Counted from the stretch's first letter, positions 8,064 through 17,379 are shown. The stretch is 64,000 nucleotides of DNA from Emticicia sp031378345 (GCA_031378345.1 JANNDY010000013.1:173318-237317); one strand, 5' to 3'. Program-made: numbers and translations. The notes: a model not told the origin generated them from the letters alone.

Positions 8064-9935
8064 TCATTCACTAATCAATTGAACAACAGCTTTCAATTCT
8101 TTAATTAAATTCTCATCTGTACTAAAACCTGTACTTTTGTATCTAATTCTTCCATCTTTATCAATTATAATTTTAGCTGGTATTGAAGATACGTTATAAC
8201 TTTCGGTGGCGTCATAATAGTTGTTTTTTAGTTGGTCTAAGAGTACAACAAATTCGTTTACTTGTTTATTATTCAACGTTTTTTTGATTCTCATAAGCAA
8301 TTCAGTATTATTAGTAATCGTTTTATCATCACTTTCATAAGTATCAATAAACAAAAATTTTACAGGTTGTTCTTTAAGTTCGTACATTGCTTTTTTCATG
8401 GCTGGAAATCCTTTAATGCAAGGCCCACACCAAGTAGCCCAAAAATCTAAAATAACTATATTTCCTCTAAAATCGCTTAATTTTATGGTTTTTCCATTTA
8501 AATCTTTCAATTCAAAATCGGAAGCAGCTATATTAATTAAATTATTTTTTATTTTTTTAATGAAATCTGCGTCATAATTTTCTTTAATTGATGAGTAATT
8601 AGTATCAACAACTATCGAGTTTGTCGCTGAGGACGCTACCAAATAAAGGGAGTCAATTTTGGCATTGGTAAGGTTTTCGACCAGAAACTCTTTGGCTTTC
8701 CGTTTTGCTTCATCAAAATGCCCATTTGCTATTAAGTATTCTACTAATTTTTGATTTTTGCCCACATTCGTATAAGTCATGAGGTTTACAGCCTTTCTTT
8801 GAGTTGTTAATGCCTTTTCTTTTGCACCTAATTTGAAAAGTATCTTTGCATAAGTGTCAAGCGAATTGCCGTAAGTTGTGGACAAAGAATCATGTTTTAA
8901 GTGAGCCTCTATTGATTTTTCAGCAACCAACTTTGCTAAATCTAAATTTTTGGGACTATTAGACAGACGCCCAGCTGTTTCATTTAGTTGCCAGCCAATA
9001 AATTCATAAGTATTTTGATAGCTAAAGTCATTGTAATACTGACTCAGGCTTTTTTTTAAATTTAAGGAATCATTTTTGAAAGCATAAATTTCCATTAATT
9101 CGGCTACTATCAATCTTTTATAAAAGAGGTCTAAATTCGGAAATCCATTTTTAATACTATCATAAATTATAAGAGCAGTGTCTGGCTGAGAACGTCTAAA
9201 ATTTATTAATCCATTATATTTTTTAAAAAAAGCAGCTACCCCAGTTGGATATTTCTCTATGAAAAGTGCTTTTAATGAATCTGCTACTTTATTATTGTTT
9301 CCTGCAATCAAATTGATATATCGAAGTGAATTTTTCTCATTTTTACCCGAATTTAAAATTTCTTCTAAGTTTATTTTAGCCAAATTAATCGCTTCAATTT
9401 TACGACTTGGTATTTTTGAAAGTGCTGAAATAAAAGACCCAAATGTGTTATTTCTTAATTCAGGGTTAATTTGGTATTCCTTCTCAAATAGGTTAAGTGC
9501 TTTTTCTGGGTCATAATTTTCATTAAATAAATACTTATTCAAATCCATATAATTCCCTTCGGTAAGAAATGTTTTTTTGATTGGTTTTCCATTTTTATAA
9601 ATATTAAATCCAAATCCATTACCGTCATTGTTATCAATTTCTTTTTTATTTTCTACTTTAAATGCAAAAAAAGTCGTTGAGTCGGGTATGGTGTAAGTTC
9701 CAATTAACTGATTATCAATCATTTTACATGGAATTACCTTAGTTTCAAAATAAAATGTACTCCAATTCCGATTGAAGCAAGTTATTTTCGTACCCTCCTT
9801 AGCCAATTTGCCTGAGTATGAAATGGTAATTTTTTGACCTGCTTCTGGGTATAGAGAACTCAGTAATAAGGTCGGAGCTTGTCCATAAGAATTTAAAGCA
9901 ACAATACTCAATATTAAAAACAGAGCAGTTTTCAT
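8064..9935 (-). CDS. Secreted TlpA-family thiol-disulfide protein
   Basis: Periplasmic thioredoxin-like protein of 623 residues. A signal peptide (MKTALFLILSIVALNSYGQA) opens it. Residues about 20-440 form a long Bacteroidota-specific region with helical, TPR-like repeats. The C-terminal TlpA/AhpC-TSA domain starts near residue 470 (FELKDLNGKTIKLSDFRG) and has the active site WATWCGPC with Cys503 and Cys506, then the cis-proline strand SIPAKIIIDKDGRI. Such proteins reduce disulfides or act in respiration and stress; the partner is unknown. It stands alone on its strand, divergent from rpmI. Confidence 0.88.
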   Translation of the reverse strand: MKTALFLILSIVALNSYGQAPTLLLSSLYPEAGQKITISYSGKLAKEGTKITCFNRNWSTFYFETKVIPCKMIDNQLIGTYTIPDSTTFFAFKVENKKEIDNNDGNGFGFNIYKNGKPIKKTFLTEGNYMDLNKYLFNENYDPEKALNLFEKEYQINPELRNNTFGSFISALSKIPSRKIEAINLAKINLEEILNSGKNEKNSLRYINLIAGNNNKVADSLKALFIEKYPTGVAAFFKKYNGLINFRRSQPDTALIIYDSIKNGFPNLDLFYKRLIVAELMEIYAFKNDSLNLKKSLSQYYNDFSYQNTYEFIGWQLNETAGRLSNSPKNLDLAKLVAEKSIEAHLKHDSLSTTYGNSLDTYAKILFKLGAKEKALTTQRKAVNLMTYTNVGKNQKLVEYLIANGHFDEAKRKAKEFLVENLTNAKIDSLYLVASSATNSIVVDTNYSSIKENYDADFIKKIKNNLINIAASDFELKDLNGKTIKLSDFRGNIVILDFWATWCGPCIKGFPAMKKAMYELKEQPVKFLFIDTYESDDKTITNNTELLMRIKKTLNNKQVNEFVVLLDQLKNNYYDATESYNVSSIPAKIIIDKDGRIRYKSTGFSTDENLIKELKAVVQLISE

Positions 9936-10082
9936 GGATTATAAAGTAATGGTTATTAATTATTTTGAAATATTATAACATTATAAACCTACTAATATTC
10001 AACAACATTAACAAAGAATTTCAGCTTTCAAAGAATAAGTAATTGATAATCAAACAGGTAAATGAAAACGTTTTCATAAAAA

Positions 10083-10113
10083 TTTGAAAACTGAATATAA
10101 AACCCTATCTTTG
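10083..10113 (+). promoter_or_regulatory. Bacteroidota sigma-A promoter for rpmI-rplT
   Basis: TTTG (10083-10086), a spacer of exactly 19 bases, then TATCTTTG (10106-10113) match the known Bacteroidota consensus TTTG-N19-TAnnTTTG in full. Transcription should start near 10120, about 35 bases before rpmI. Confidence 0.88.
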
Positions 10114-10154
10114 CACCCCAATTTACTTTTTGTTCAATACTTAATGTTTTAGCG

Positions 10155-10349
10155 ATGCCAAAGCAAAAAACCAATTCTGGAGCGAAAAAACGCTTCAAAA
10201 TTACAGGTACTGGAAAGATTAAGCGTAAACACGCTTTTCATAGCCATATCCTGACCAAAAAATCAAACAAACGTAAAAGAAACTTGGTTTCTGCAACGCT
10301 TGTAAGTTCAGCTGATACAAATCGTATCGAAGGACTATTATGTATGTAA
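10155..10349 (+). CDS. rpmI: 50S ribosomal protein L35
   Basis: Ribosomal large-subunit protein L35, 64 residues, the normal length. It has the family opening MPKQKTNSGAKKRFKITGTGKIKRKHAFHSH (read in pieces) and a very basic composition. It has its own consensus promoter. The usual upstream neighbour infC is absent here: a divergent TlpA-type gene lies there instead. L20 follows 269 bases later, a wide gap for this normally tight pair, filled by three heptamer arrays. Confidence 0.97.
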   Translation: MPKQKTNSGAKKRFKITGTGKIKRKHAFHSHILTKKSNKRKRNLVSATLVSSADTNRIEGLLCM

Positions 10350-10356
10350 TTTTTTA

Positions 10357-10384
10357 GATATGAGATATGAGATATGAGATATAA
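10357..10384. repeat. Heptanucleotide array GATATGA x4
   Basis: Three exact GATATGA units and one GATATAA variant begin seven bases after the rpmI stop. It is the first of three different heptamer arrays in the rpmI-rplT spacer. Confidence 0.85.
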
Positions 10385-10506
10385 GACATTTAATTGTCGC
10401 TATTTTCAAAAATCAAAATCTTTTGTATAAAAAATACATGGTTAATGCAGAAAGTCGAAAATCGGCACACTGCTCATGTTTCACCCGACAAATGGCAAGC
10501 CAAAGA

Positions 10507-10541
10507 GTTCTGAATTCTGAGTTCTGAGTTCTGAGTTTTGA
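10507..10541. repeat. Heptanucleotide array GTTCTGA x5
   Basis: Five contiguous units: GTTCTGA, ATTCTGA, GTTCTGA, GTTCTGA, GTTTTGA. Each ends in TGA. GTTTTGA also occurs as a unit in the array at 50080. Confidence 0.85.
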
Positions 10542-10553
10542 ATCGAAACTTTC

Positions 10554-10585
<32 letters not shown>

Positions 10586-10618
10586 TATGAGCCGCCAACG
10601 TCAAAAAAACTAAAAAAA

Positions 10619-10963
10619 ATGCCAAGAAGTGTCAATCACGTAGCGTCGAGAGCGAGACGTAAAAAAGTCCTAAAATTAGCCAAAGGTTATTACGGACGCA
10701 GAAAAAATGTTTGGACGGTTGCCAAAAACGCCGTTGAAAAAGGTTTGGTTTATGCCTATTCAGGTCGTAAACAAAAGAAAAGAAGTTATCGTCGTTTGTG
10801 GATTGTTCGTATTAATGCAGGTGTGCGTCCATTAGGAATGTCATATTCTGTACTTATCGACAAACTTGCAAAGGCAGGCATCGAACTTAACAGAAAAGTA
10901 TTAGCAGATTTAGCAATGAACCATTACGATGCGTTCAAAGCGGTTGTGGAAAAAGTAAAGTAA
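10619..10963 (+). CDS. rplT: 50S ribosomal protein L20
   Basis: Ribosomal large-subunit protein L20, 114 residues. I choose the ATG at 10619 (MPRSVNHVASRARRKKVLKL), the conserved start; the frame is open further left to 10538, but that part is only repeat-derived sequence. Family motifs include AKGYYGRRKNVWTVAKNAVEKGL and RRLWIVRINAGVRPLGMSYS. It is probably co-transcribed with rpmI from the promoter at 10083. In many bacteria L20 represses its own operon by binding the leader; no such leader structure is evident here. A strong palindromic terminator follows. Confidence 0.97.
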   Translation: MPRSVNHVASRARRKKVLKLAKGYYGRRKNVWTVAKNAVEKGLVYAYSGRKQKKRSYRRLWIVRINAGVRPLGMSYSVLIDKLAKAGIELNRKVLADLAMNHYDAFKAVVEKVK

Positions 10964-11017
10964 CTCCTTGATTTGAGCAATTAGAAATTATTTTTAGTTG
11001 AAATAAATAAGGTACAG

Positions 11018-11050
11018 AAACGGCATCAAATATTTGATGCCGTTTTCTTT
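11018..11050. terminator. Bidirectional terminator after rplT
   Basis: A near-perfect palindrome (arms 11018-11030 and 11033-11045) is followed by T-rich sequence on the plus strand. It lies between convergent rplT and the nuclease-inhibitor-like gene and could serve both. Confidence 0.85.
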
Positions 11051-11052
11051 TT

Positions 11053-11529
11053 TTAAGACTCAATAATCAAAGTCTTCAAACCCTTCCATTTACCTTCGCT
11101 GTCTTGACCGATAAGGTAGGCTTCAACTTCTACTCTTCCTGCCCGCAAATATTCAAGATTTGTCAAGTTTGTTGTAACATAATCTTTAATTTTAGTAAAA
11201 CGGACTGCTCGTTCCTTTTCAAAATCAGACCACCATTCTTTTTCTGAAATTACAGGTTCAAAAAACCTTTCCCATGGCAAAACCTCTACTCTAACTGAGG
11301 GAGTAACACCGATATACTTACGAAAAAGAATTGTATCAAATGGTGGCGGGTTATCTGCCTGCCAATCAATAACTTTTATTTTTTCGTCAGATTCGCTTGG
11401 AAATAATAGACCATCAACACTTGAAGTTAAGTGTTCAACGAATGATTTTTCTAAATTTTGTACGTTTTCGCTCACTTTTACGGGATTTGGAAAATTTAAT
11501 TTATGTTTTTTGTTACCTTTCAATATCAT
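11053..11529 (-). CDS. Nuclease A inhibitor (NuiA)-like protein
   Basis: A 158-residue protein resembling NuiA, the Anabaena protein that inhibits the sugar-non-specific nuclease NucA. The recognisable block is LTSSVDGLLFPSESDEKIKV near residues 34-53, the family's signature GLL-PSESD stretch. The remainder alternates strands and helices. There is no signal peptide, so it would act in the cytoplasm, where NuiA-type proteins are thought to protect against a leaking nuclease. No NucA-like nuclease is encoded in the window. The gene stands alone between rplT (convergent) and a divergent DUF937 gene. Confidence 0.75.
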   Translation of the reverse strand: MILKGNKKHKLNFPNPVKVSENVQNLEKSFVEHLTSSVDGLLFPSESDEKIKVIDWQADNPPPFDTILFRKYIGVTPSVRVEVLPWERFFEPVISEKEWWSDFEKERAVRFTKIKDYVTTNLTNLEYLRAGRVEVEAYLIGQDSEGKWKGLKTLIIES

Positions 11530-11627
11530 TATTGTCAGAATTGAAAAATTATTCTACTTAATTTTGGAATAAATGTAAGTAAAATAGTAATATTGTAAAA
11601 ATTAACAACCATTTAATCTTAAAAAAA

Positions 11628-12224
11628 ATGTTAGAAGTATTGCAAGGTCTTATGCAACAACACGGTCAAAGTGCTGTAATTGATAATCCTCAAGTTCCAA
11701 ATCAACATAACGAAGGCGTTATGAACGAAGTGATGAGCGGTTTAATGGGCGGTCTTTCAAATCAAGCAAACTCACAAGGCGGACTTGGAAGTTTGTTGGG
11801 TTTATTAGGTGGCGGTTCATCACAAGGTGGTGGTGGCTTAATGTCAAATCCAATTGTCGGTAGCATTGCTCAAAGTGTAATTGGAAATTTGATGGGCAAA
11901 TTTGGTTTGTCGAATGGTGCTGCTGCTGGCGTAGTTGGAAGTTTACTACCATCGGTATTAGGAGGCTTGATTAATAAAACAAATGATCCTAATGATAGTT
12001 CAGTAGATATGGGCGGCTTGATGGGTACAATCACAGGCGGCAAAACTTCAGGTATAGATTTTGGTAGCTTGCTTAGTCAAGGTGCTGGTGCAATGGCTGA
12101 TGGCAAACTTGACATGAATGATTTAATAAATATGGCTGGTGGATTAATGGGCGGTCAGCAAAATCAACAACAAGGCGGAGGCGGTCTTGGTGGACTTTTA
12201 GGAGGCTTATTTGGTGGAAAATAA
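11628..12224 (+). CDS. DUF937 (YidB-like) glycine-rich protein
   Basis: A 198-residue DUF937-type protein of unknown function. It is very rich in Gly, Leu, Met and Asn. The central region (SIAQSVIGNLMGKFGLSNGAAAG, then VVGSLLPSVLGGLINKTND, about residues 79-121) is the recognisable DUF937 core. The C-terminus is a low-complexity Gly/Gln tail with LGGLLGGLFGG. No signal peptide or membrane segment is apparent. It is monocistronic. Confidence 0.8.
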   Translation: MLEVLQGLMQQHGQSAVIDNPQVPNQHNEGVMNEVMSGLMGGLSNQANSQGGLGSLLGLLGGGSSQGGGGLMSNPIVGSIAQSVIGNLMGKFGLSNGAAAGVVGSLLPSVLGGLINKTNDPNDSSVDMGGLMGTITGGKTSGIDFGSLLSQGAGAMADGKLDMNDLINMAGGLMGGQQNQQQGGGGLGGLLGGLFGGK

Positions 12225-12376
12225 TTAGAGATTTTTCATAAATAGCCTTTATATATTGTAGTTAATTAAATATATTTTGACCGTTAAATCAATAGTGGTC
12301 TGAAAATATTTAATTAACTACTTTTTTTTATTATTTTTGTCTGTTATTCTGCTACCAACCCAAAAAACAATTCTAC

Positions 12377-15088
12377 ATGAGGAGTTTTTCTCTCATCTTG
12401 CCTGTAATACTTTTTGCATTTGTCTCAAAAGCTCAAATTTCCATAACATTTCCTATGGAAAAAGCAGTTTTTCAAAGAAATCAATACAATCAAGCTAACC
12501 TCAATATTGCAGGAAATTATACTACCCCAATTACGAGCGTTGAAGCTCAATTAACAAATGTTGTAAATAATAATATAGTTATTTCTTGGACTACAATCTC
12601 TCCAAATCCAACTAAAGGTTTTTTTAATGGTACATTATCTAATGTTATAGGTGGTTGGTATTTTTTAGAAATTAGGGGAAAATTAAATGGAAACGTTGTT
12701 GCGAACACACAGCTGAGTAGAGTTGGTGTCGGTGAAGTTTTTATCATTGCAGGGCAATCAAATGCTCAGGGTGTTGAAGGCGATTATGCCGAAGTAGGTG
12801 CAATGGATGATAGGGTACTTAGTCATAATGAAAATACACTTTCAGCACAATGTGATTTGACATATCCCAATTACCCTTCCTTTACACAAATATTTAGTAA
12901 TGGCACAGCAAGAAGTTACCTATCAAAAACAGCTAAAAACCCTTGGTGTTATGGTAAATTAGGAGATAATTTAGTTAATAAATTAGGAGTACCTGTTGTT
13001 TTCTATAATGCAGCCTCAACAGCTACAACCTCTAAAAATTGGAAAGAAAGTTCTGATGGCTTACCTACAAATAACTTATTTACTCAAACACAATATTGTA
13101 ATACAATTGGTACTCCTTATAGTGCATTAAAAATTTCCTTGAATTATTATTCTTCAATGTTTGGGGCAAGAGCAGTTTTATGGCATCAAGGCGAAACTGA
13201 TAATAATTCATTAGAACTTACCGATGGAAGTACATATACTTCAAGCATAAATTATGTAATTAATAAAAGTCGCTCAAATTTAGGCAGTAATATTCCATGG
13301 GTGATATCAAGGGTATCTGTTTTTGATAAAAATGCTAATGGGGGCTTAGGGAACTCAAATACTGCCATAATTGATGCTCAAAATGCTGTAATAAATAGTA
13401 GTAATCAAATCTTCTCTGGTCCCTATACTGATGATATTCTTGGTGCAAATCGATTAGATGAAGTACATTTTTATGGTGCTGGTTTAATTGAGTTAGCCAA
13501 CCGCTGGGATGCTGCTTTAAGCCTTGATTTTTTCAATTATTCAATACCTATTCCTGCAAAATCGTTGCCAATAATAACCGTTAGTTGTCATTCGAATAAT
13601 GAATTCCGTTTGTCTGCACCAACGGGCTTTGCATATTATAAATGGGTCAGAACTGATTTTGGAAATGATGATTTTGAAGATGTTGCAGAAGCAACTACTC
13701 AGACATTAGACCGTTCAACAGGAACATATCGTTGCTATCTTACTGATATTCAGGGAAATATCACTTTTACTCAGCCAATTACTGTTCAAAATGTTCCAAA
13801 TACTTGTTTGTGTACTGGCATTCCAAGTTGCTCGGGTGTAACTTATTTATCAAATAACACGCCCTGCTCATCAATAAATGGGTATGGACCAATCGAAATG
13901 GATAAAAGTAATGGACAAGATGCCGCTGGCGATGGTACAACAATAAAATTGAAAGGTGTGAGTTATGCGAAAGGAATTGGTGTTCATGCAAATTCACAAA
14001 TAATTTATAATTTGAATAATAATTTTGGGAGATTTATTACACATATTGGCATTGATGATGAAGTAAATGATGCCACAGAAGGTACTACTGTTATTTTTAA
14101 GGTTTATAAAGACAACATATTGAGTTATACAAGTGCTGTTTTGAATAAAAATTCTGCCACAATAAAACTCAACATTGATGTTACCAATTTCAATGAATTA
14201 AAACTTGAAGTATATGACGCTGCTGATAATTTTTTTGCAGACCATGCCGACTGGGCAGGTGCAAGATTACACTGTCCAGACTCCCAAGCACCAACTGCTC
14301 CCACTTCGTTGGTAGAAAGTAATGTTGGACAAAATTGTGTTACGCTGACATGGGCAGGTTCGACTGATAATATGGAAGTGGAAAAATATAATATTTATAA
14401 AGATGGTAATTTGATAGGTAGTGTTGATGCACCAACTACTACTCTAAAGGTTACTGGATTATTACAATTAAATTATTATGAGTTTACTGTAAGGGCTGTA
14501 GATTTCTCAGGAAATGAATCTAATGCAAGTAATATTTTAGAAGTAGTTACATTACAAAATCCAATAATTTTTACTTCAAAAAAAATTATTAATATAGGAC
14601 AAACTTCTTCATTAAGTGCTTATGGATGTACTGGAGGAATAGTAAATTGGTCAAATGGCTCTACGGCAAATCCATTAACTGTTAGTCCAACAGACACAAC
14701 AATTTATACTGTTACATGCACTGTGGGCAACTGTGTAAGTATTATTGCTAAAGATACCGTCAAAGTAATTCCAAATTGCAAATTAAGTTATAATTTAATA
14801 AATAATACTATCAATAATTTCACAGGTTCAAGTACAAATTTAACATTTAGTGCTTCACAAACAATTATTGCAAGAAATTTAATAAATTCTCAAGCAACTG
14901 TTAATTATAAAGCGGCAAATTCCATTACGCTTTTGCCAGGGTTTCAAGCAACTATAGGTACTGTTTTTAAAGCATATATTGGTGGGTGCCTAAGTAGCCC
15001 CATTTTGGGAAGTTATATACACCTTTTGGATGAACCACAACCTTCTGAAAAACCAAAAGTGTCCCATTCACTTCAAAAAAATGAGTAA
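12377..15088 (+). CDS. Secreted SASA-type esterase with NPCBM, Fn3 and 3-coathanger domains
   Basis: Large extracellular protein of 903 residues. A signal peptide (MRSFSLILPVILFAFVSKAQ) is followed by a sialate O-acetylesterase/CE6-like (SASA) domain with the nucleophile motif GQSNAQG near residue 124, VLWHQGETDNN, and a late His in DEVHFYGAG. An NPCBM-like carbohydrate-binding module covers about 488-631 (GYGPIEMDKSNG, GVSYAKGIGVHANS), then a fibronectin type III domain (about 638-722), an Ig-like segment, and a C-terminal 3-coathanger module (about 800-871) ending in AYIGGC. It probably deacetylates or de-esterifies a polysaccharide. Oddly, 31-32 residues follow the GGC that normally sits at the very C-terminus, and they run into the dnaK control region. 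Confidence 0.82.
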   Translation: MRSFSLILPVILFAFVSKAQISITFPMEKAVFQRNQYNQANLNIAGNYTTPITSVEAQLTNVVNNNIVISWTTISPNPTKGFFNGTLSNVIGGWYFLEIRGKLNGNVVANTQLSRVGVGEVFIIAGQSNAQGVEGDYAEVGAMDDRVLSHNENTLSAQCDLTYPNYPSFTQIFSNGTARSYLSKTAKNPWCYGKLGDNLVNKLGVPVVFYNAASTATTSKNWKESSDGLPTNNLFTQTQYCNTIGTPYSALKISLNYYSSMFGARAVLWHQGETDNNSLELTDGSTYTSSINYVINKSRSNLGSNIPWVISRVSVFDKNANGGLGNSNTAIIDAQNAVINSSNQIFSGPYTDDILGANRLDEVHFYGAGLIELANRWDAALSLDFFNYSIPIPAKSLPIITVSCHSNNEFRLSAPTGFAYYKWVRTDFGNDDFEDVAEATTQTLDRSTGTYRCYLTDIQGNITFTQPITVQNVPNTCLCTGIPSCSGVTYLSNNTPCSSINGYGPIEMDKSNGQDAAGDGTTIKLKGVSYAKGIGVHANSQIIYNLNNNFGRFITHIGIDDEVNDATEGTTVIFKVYKDNILSYTSAVLNKNSATIKLNIDVTNFNELKLEVYDAADNFFADHADWAGARLHCPDSQAPTAPTSLVESNVGQNCVTLTWAGSTDNMEVEKYNIYKDGNLIGSVDAPTTTLKVTGLLQLNYYEFTVRAVDFSGNESNASNILEVVTLQNPIIFTSKKIINIGQTSSLSAYGCTGGIVNWSNGSTANPLTVSPTDTTIYTVTCTVGNCVSIIAKDTVKVIPNCKLSYNLINNTINNFTGSSTNLTFSASQTIIARNLINSQATVNYKAANSITLLPGFQATIGTVFKAYIGGCLSSPILGSYIHLLDEPQPSEKPKVSHSLQKNE

Positions 15089-15092
15089 ATTT

Positions 15093-15145
15093 CTGCCAAT
15101 CTGTCAGTATTTTCTGCCAAAATAATGCTTGGCACTTCAATTGTT
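15093..15145 (+). promoter_or_regulatory. dnaK control region: CTGnCA boxes and sigma-54-like -24/-12
   Basis: Two copies of TTCTGCCAA are 21 bases apart (CTGCCA at 15093 and 15114) with CTGTCA at 15101 between them. Downstream, TGGCACTTCAATTGTT (15130-15145) resembles the sigma-54 pattern TGGCACG-N4-TTGC with the G and last C replaced. It lies about 50 bases before the dnaK ATG. The boxes could bind an activator or heat-shock regulator; this is inference. Confidence 0.45.
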
Positions 15146-15192
15146 GATTGTATATAAAATCATTTAGCACAAAATATACTGACACAAACAAC

Positions 15193-17097
15193 ATGGGAAA
15201 AATCATAGGAATTGACTTAGGAACAACCAACTCGTGCGTTGCCGTGATGGAAGGAAACGAGCCAGTTGTAATCGCCAACAGCGAAGGTGCCCGCACAACC
15301 CCTTCAATTGTAGCTTTTTTAGATAATGGCGAAAAAAAAATAGGTGCACCTGCCAAACGTCAGGCAATCACAAACCCAAAAAACACTATTTCATCAATTA
15401 AGCGTTTTATGGGTAAGCGTTTTACAGAAGTTGGTAGTGAATTAAAAACTATCAATTACGATGTAGAGCAAGGAGCAAACAATACACCAAGAGTTCGCAT
15501 TGGCGACCGACTATATACTCCACAAGAAATTTCAGCATCAATTCTTCAAAAAATGAAGCAAACTGCCGAAGATTATTTGGGAGTAACTGTAACAGAAGCA
15601 GTCATTACAGTTCCAGCATATTTCAACGATGCCGAGCGTCAAGCAACTAAAGAAGCTGGAACAATTGCAGGTTTAGATGTAAAACGTATCATCAACGAGC
15701 CAACTGCTGCGGCATTAGCTTATGGTCTTGACAAACAAGGAAAAGACCTTACAATTGCCGTTTTTGACTTAGGTGGTGGAACATTCGACGTTTCGATTTT
15801 GGAATTGGGTGATGGTGTTTTTGAAGTAAAATCAACAGACGGAGATACTCACCTTGGAGGAGATGACTTCGACCAAGTAATTATTGAATGGTTAGCAGAC
15901 GAATTCAAAAAAGATGAAGGAGTTGATTTACGCAAAGATGCAATGGCACTTCAACGCTTGAAAGAAGCTGCCGAAAGAGCAAAAATCGAATTATCAAGTT
16001 CGGCACAAGCCGAAATCAATTTGCCATATATTTTCCCAGTTGATGGTGTTCCAAAACACTTGGTGAGAAGTTTGAGCAGAGCAAAATTTGAGCAATTGGC
16101 TGATAGCTTAATTCAAAGAGCAATGGAGCCTTGTAAGCGTGCCATGAAAAACGCAAGCATGAGCAATAGCGATATTGATGAAGTAATTTTGGTGGGTGGT
16201 TCAACTCGAATTCCAAAAGTACAGGAAGAAGTTGAAAAATTCTTTGGCAAAAAACCTTCAAAAAACGTTAATCCTGATGAAGCGGTCGCTATTGGTGCAG
16301 CGGTTCAAGGTGGAGTTTTAACAGGTGAAGTAAAAGACATTTTATTGCTCGACGTTATTCCATTAGCGTTAGGAATTGAAACTTTGGGTGGTGTATTTAC
16401 CAAAATGATTGAGGCAAATACAACTATTCCTACTAAGAAAAACGAAACTTTTTCGACAGCAGCAGATAACCAACCTTCGGTAGAATTACATATTTTGCAA
16501 GGTGTACGCCCAATGGCTGCACAAAACCGTACTTTAGGACGCTTTCATTTAGATGGTATTCCACCAGCACCACGTGGTGTTCCGCAAGTAGAGGTAACTT
16601 TTGATGTTGATGCCAACGGTATTTTGCACGTTGCTGCCAAAGACAAAGGTACAGGCAAAGAGCAAAAAATTCGTATCGAAGCATCTTCTGGTTTGTCTGA
16701 TGCAGACATTCAGAGAATGAAAGACGAGGCACAAGCCAACGAAGAAGCAGATAAAGCAGAAAAAGAAAAAGTTGAGAAAGTAAATGGTGCTGATACCATG
16801 ATTTTTACTACTGAAAAGCAGTTGAAAGAATACGGAGATAAACTTTCGGAAGGAAACAAAACTGCTATTGAAGCTGCTTTGCTTGAACTTAGAGCTGCTC
16901 ACGGTACTAAAGACATTGCTGCGATTGATTCTGCTATGGAGAAAATAAATGCGGCATGGCAGGCTGCTTCGCAAGAAATGTATGCTTCGGGTGCTGGTCC
17001 AAACATGGAAGACATGGGCGGGCAAGGACAACCAACTGAAAATGCAACAGCAGGTGATGATGGTGTAACTGATGTAAATTATGAAGAAGTGAAATAA
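15193..17097 (+). CDS. dnaK: Molecular chaperone DnaK (Hsp70)
   Basis: ATP-dependent Hsp70 chaperone, 634 residues from MGKIIGIDLGTTNSCVAVME; an in-frame ATG at 15148 adds 15 residues but the canonical start is 15193. The nucleotide-binding domain shows IGIDLGTTNS, the phosphate-2 motif FDLGGGTFDVSIL and the adenosine motif VGGSTRIPKVQ. The linker DVIPLALGIETLGG joins the substrate-binding domain. The C-terminus ends in DVNYEEVK, the usual charged tail. No dnaJ or grpE is adjacent. Control is probably by the boxes upstream; a strong terminator follows the stop. Confidence 0.98.
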   Translation: MGKIIGIDLGTTNSCVAVMEGNEPVVIANSEGARTTPSIVAFLDNGEKKIGAPAKRQAITNPKNTISSIKRFMGKRFTEVGSELKTINYDVEQGANNTPRVRIGDRLYTPQEISASILQKMKQTAEDYLGVTVTEAVITVPAYFNDAERQATKEAGTIAGLDVKRIINEPTAAALAYGLDKQGKDLTIAVFDLGGGTFDVSILELGDGVFEVKSTDGDTHLGGDDFDQVIIEWLADEFKKDEGVDLRKDAMALQRLKEAAERAKIELSSSAQAEINLPYIFPVDGVPKHLVRSLSRAKFEQLADSLIQRAMEPCKRAMKNASMSNSDIDEVILVGGSTRIPKVQEEVEKFFGKKPSKNVNPDEAVAIGAAVQGGVLTGEVKDILLLDVIPLALGIETLGGVFTKMIEANTTIPTKKNETFSTAADNQPSVELHILQGVRPMAAQNRTLGRFHLDGIPPAPRGVPQVEVTFDVDANGILHVAAKDKGTGKEQKIRIEASSGLSDADIQRMKDEAQANEEADKAEKEKVEKVNGADTMIFTTEKQLKEYGDKLSEGNKTAIEAALLELRAAHGTKDIAAIDSAMEKINAAWQAASQEMYASGAGPNMEDMGGQGQPTENATAGDDGVTDVNYEEVK

Positions 17098-17113
17098 ATT
17101 CTCTAAATCACAT

Positions 17114-17150
17114 AAAAAGCCCTCAATTCTTAGGAAATGAGGGCTTTTTT
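17114..17150. terminator. Terminator after dnaK
   Basis: AAAAAGCCCTCA pairs with TGAGGGCTTTTT around a 12-nt loop, followed by T residues. It is symmetric and could work on both strands. Confidence 0.9.
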
Positions 17151-17323
17151 GTTGTATTCACTGCAAACGCAGCTTACTACATCAATGAATAAGTGTAAAG
17201 TCCTACAAAAAGCATTTGAAAAATTAATACTGTAAGCCAAACTTTTTGTAAGTTCACATTAATTATTTTAAAAATCAAAAAAAATAGAAATTGCCGTAAC
17301 CACCAATGACAGAAAAAATTTAA

Positions 17324-17355
17324 AGAGCCTTCTTTTATATTTAAATAAAGGCTCT
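17324..17355 (-). terminator. Terminator of the trpS operon
   Basis: On the minus strand AGAGCCTT and AAGGCTCT pair around a 16-nt loop, with a T-rich tail beyond. It lies 25-55 bases after the DUF2147 gene. Confidence 0.65.
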
Positions 17356-17379
17356 CCAAAAATTCTTTTTGATAAAAAA

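Noticed and set aside
17177..17359. A 60-codon minus-strand ORF with a hydrophobic end after the DUF2147 gene
   Set aside because: It spans the likely operon terminator, has no recognisable family or start signal, and its AT-rich codons are what random sequence would give.
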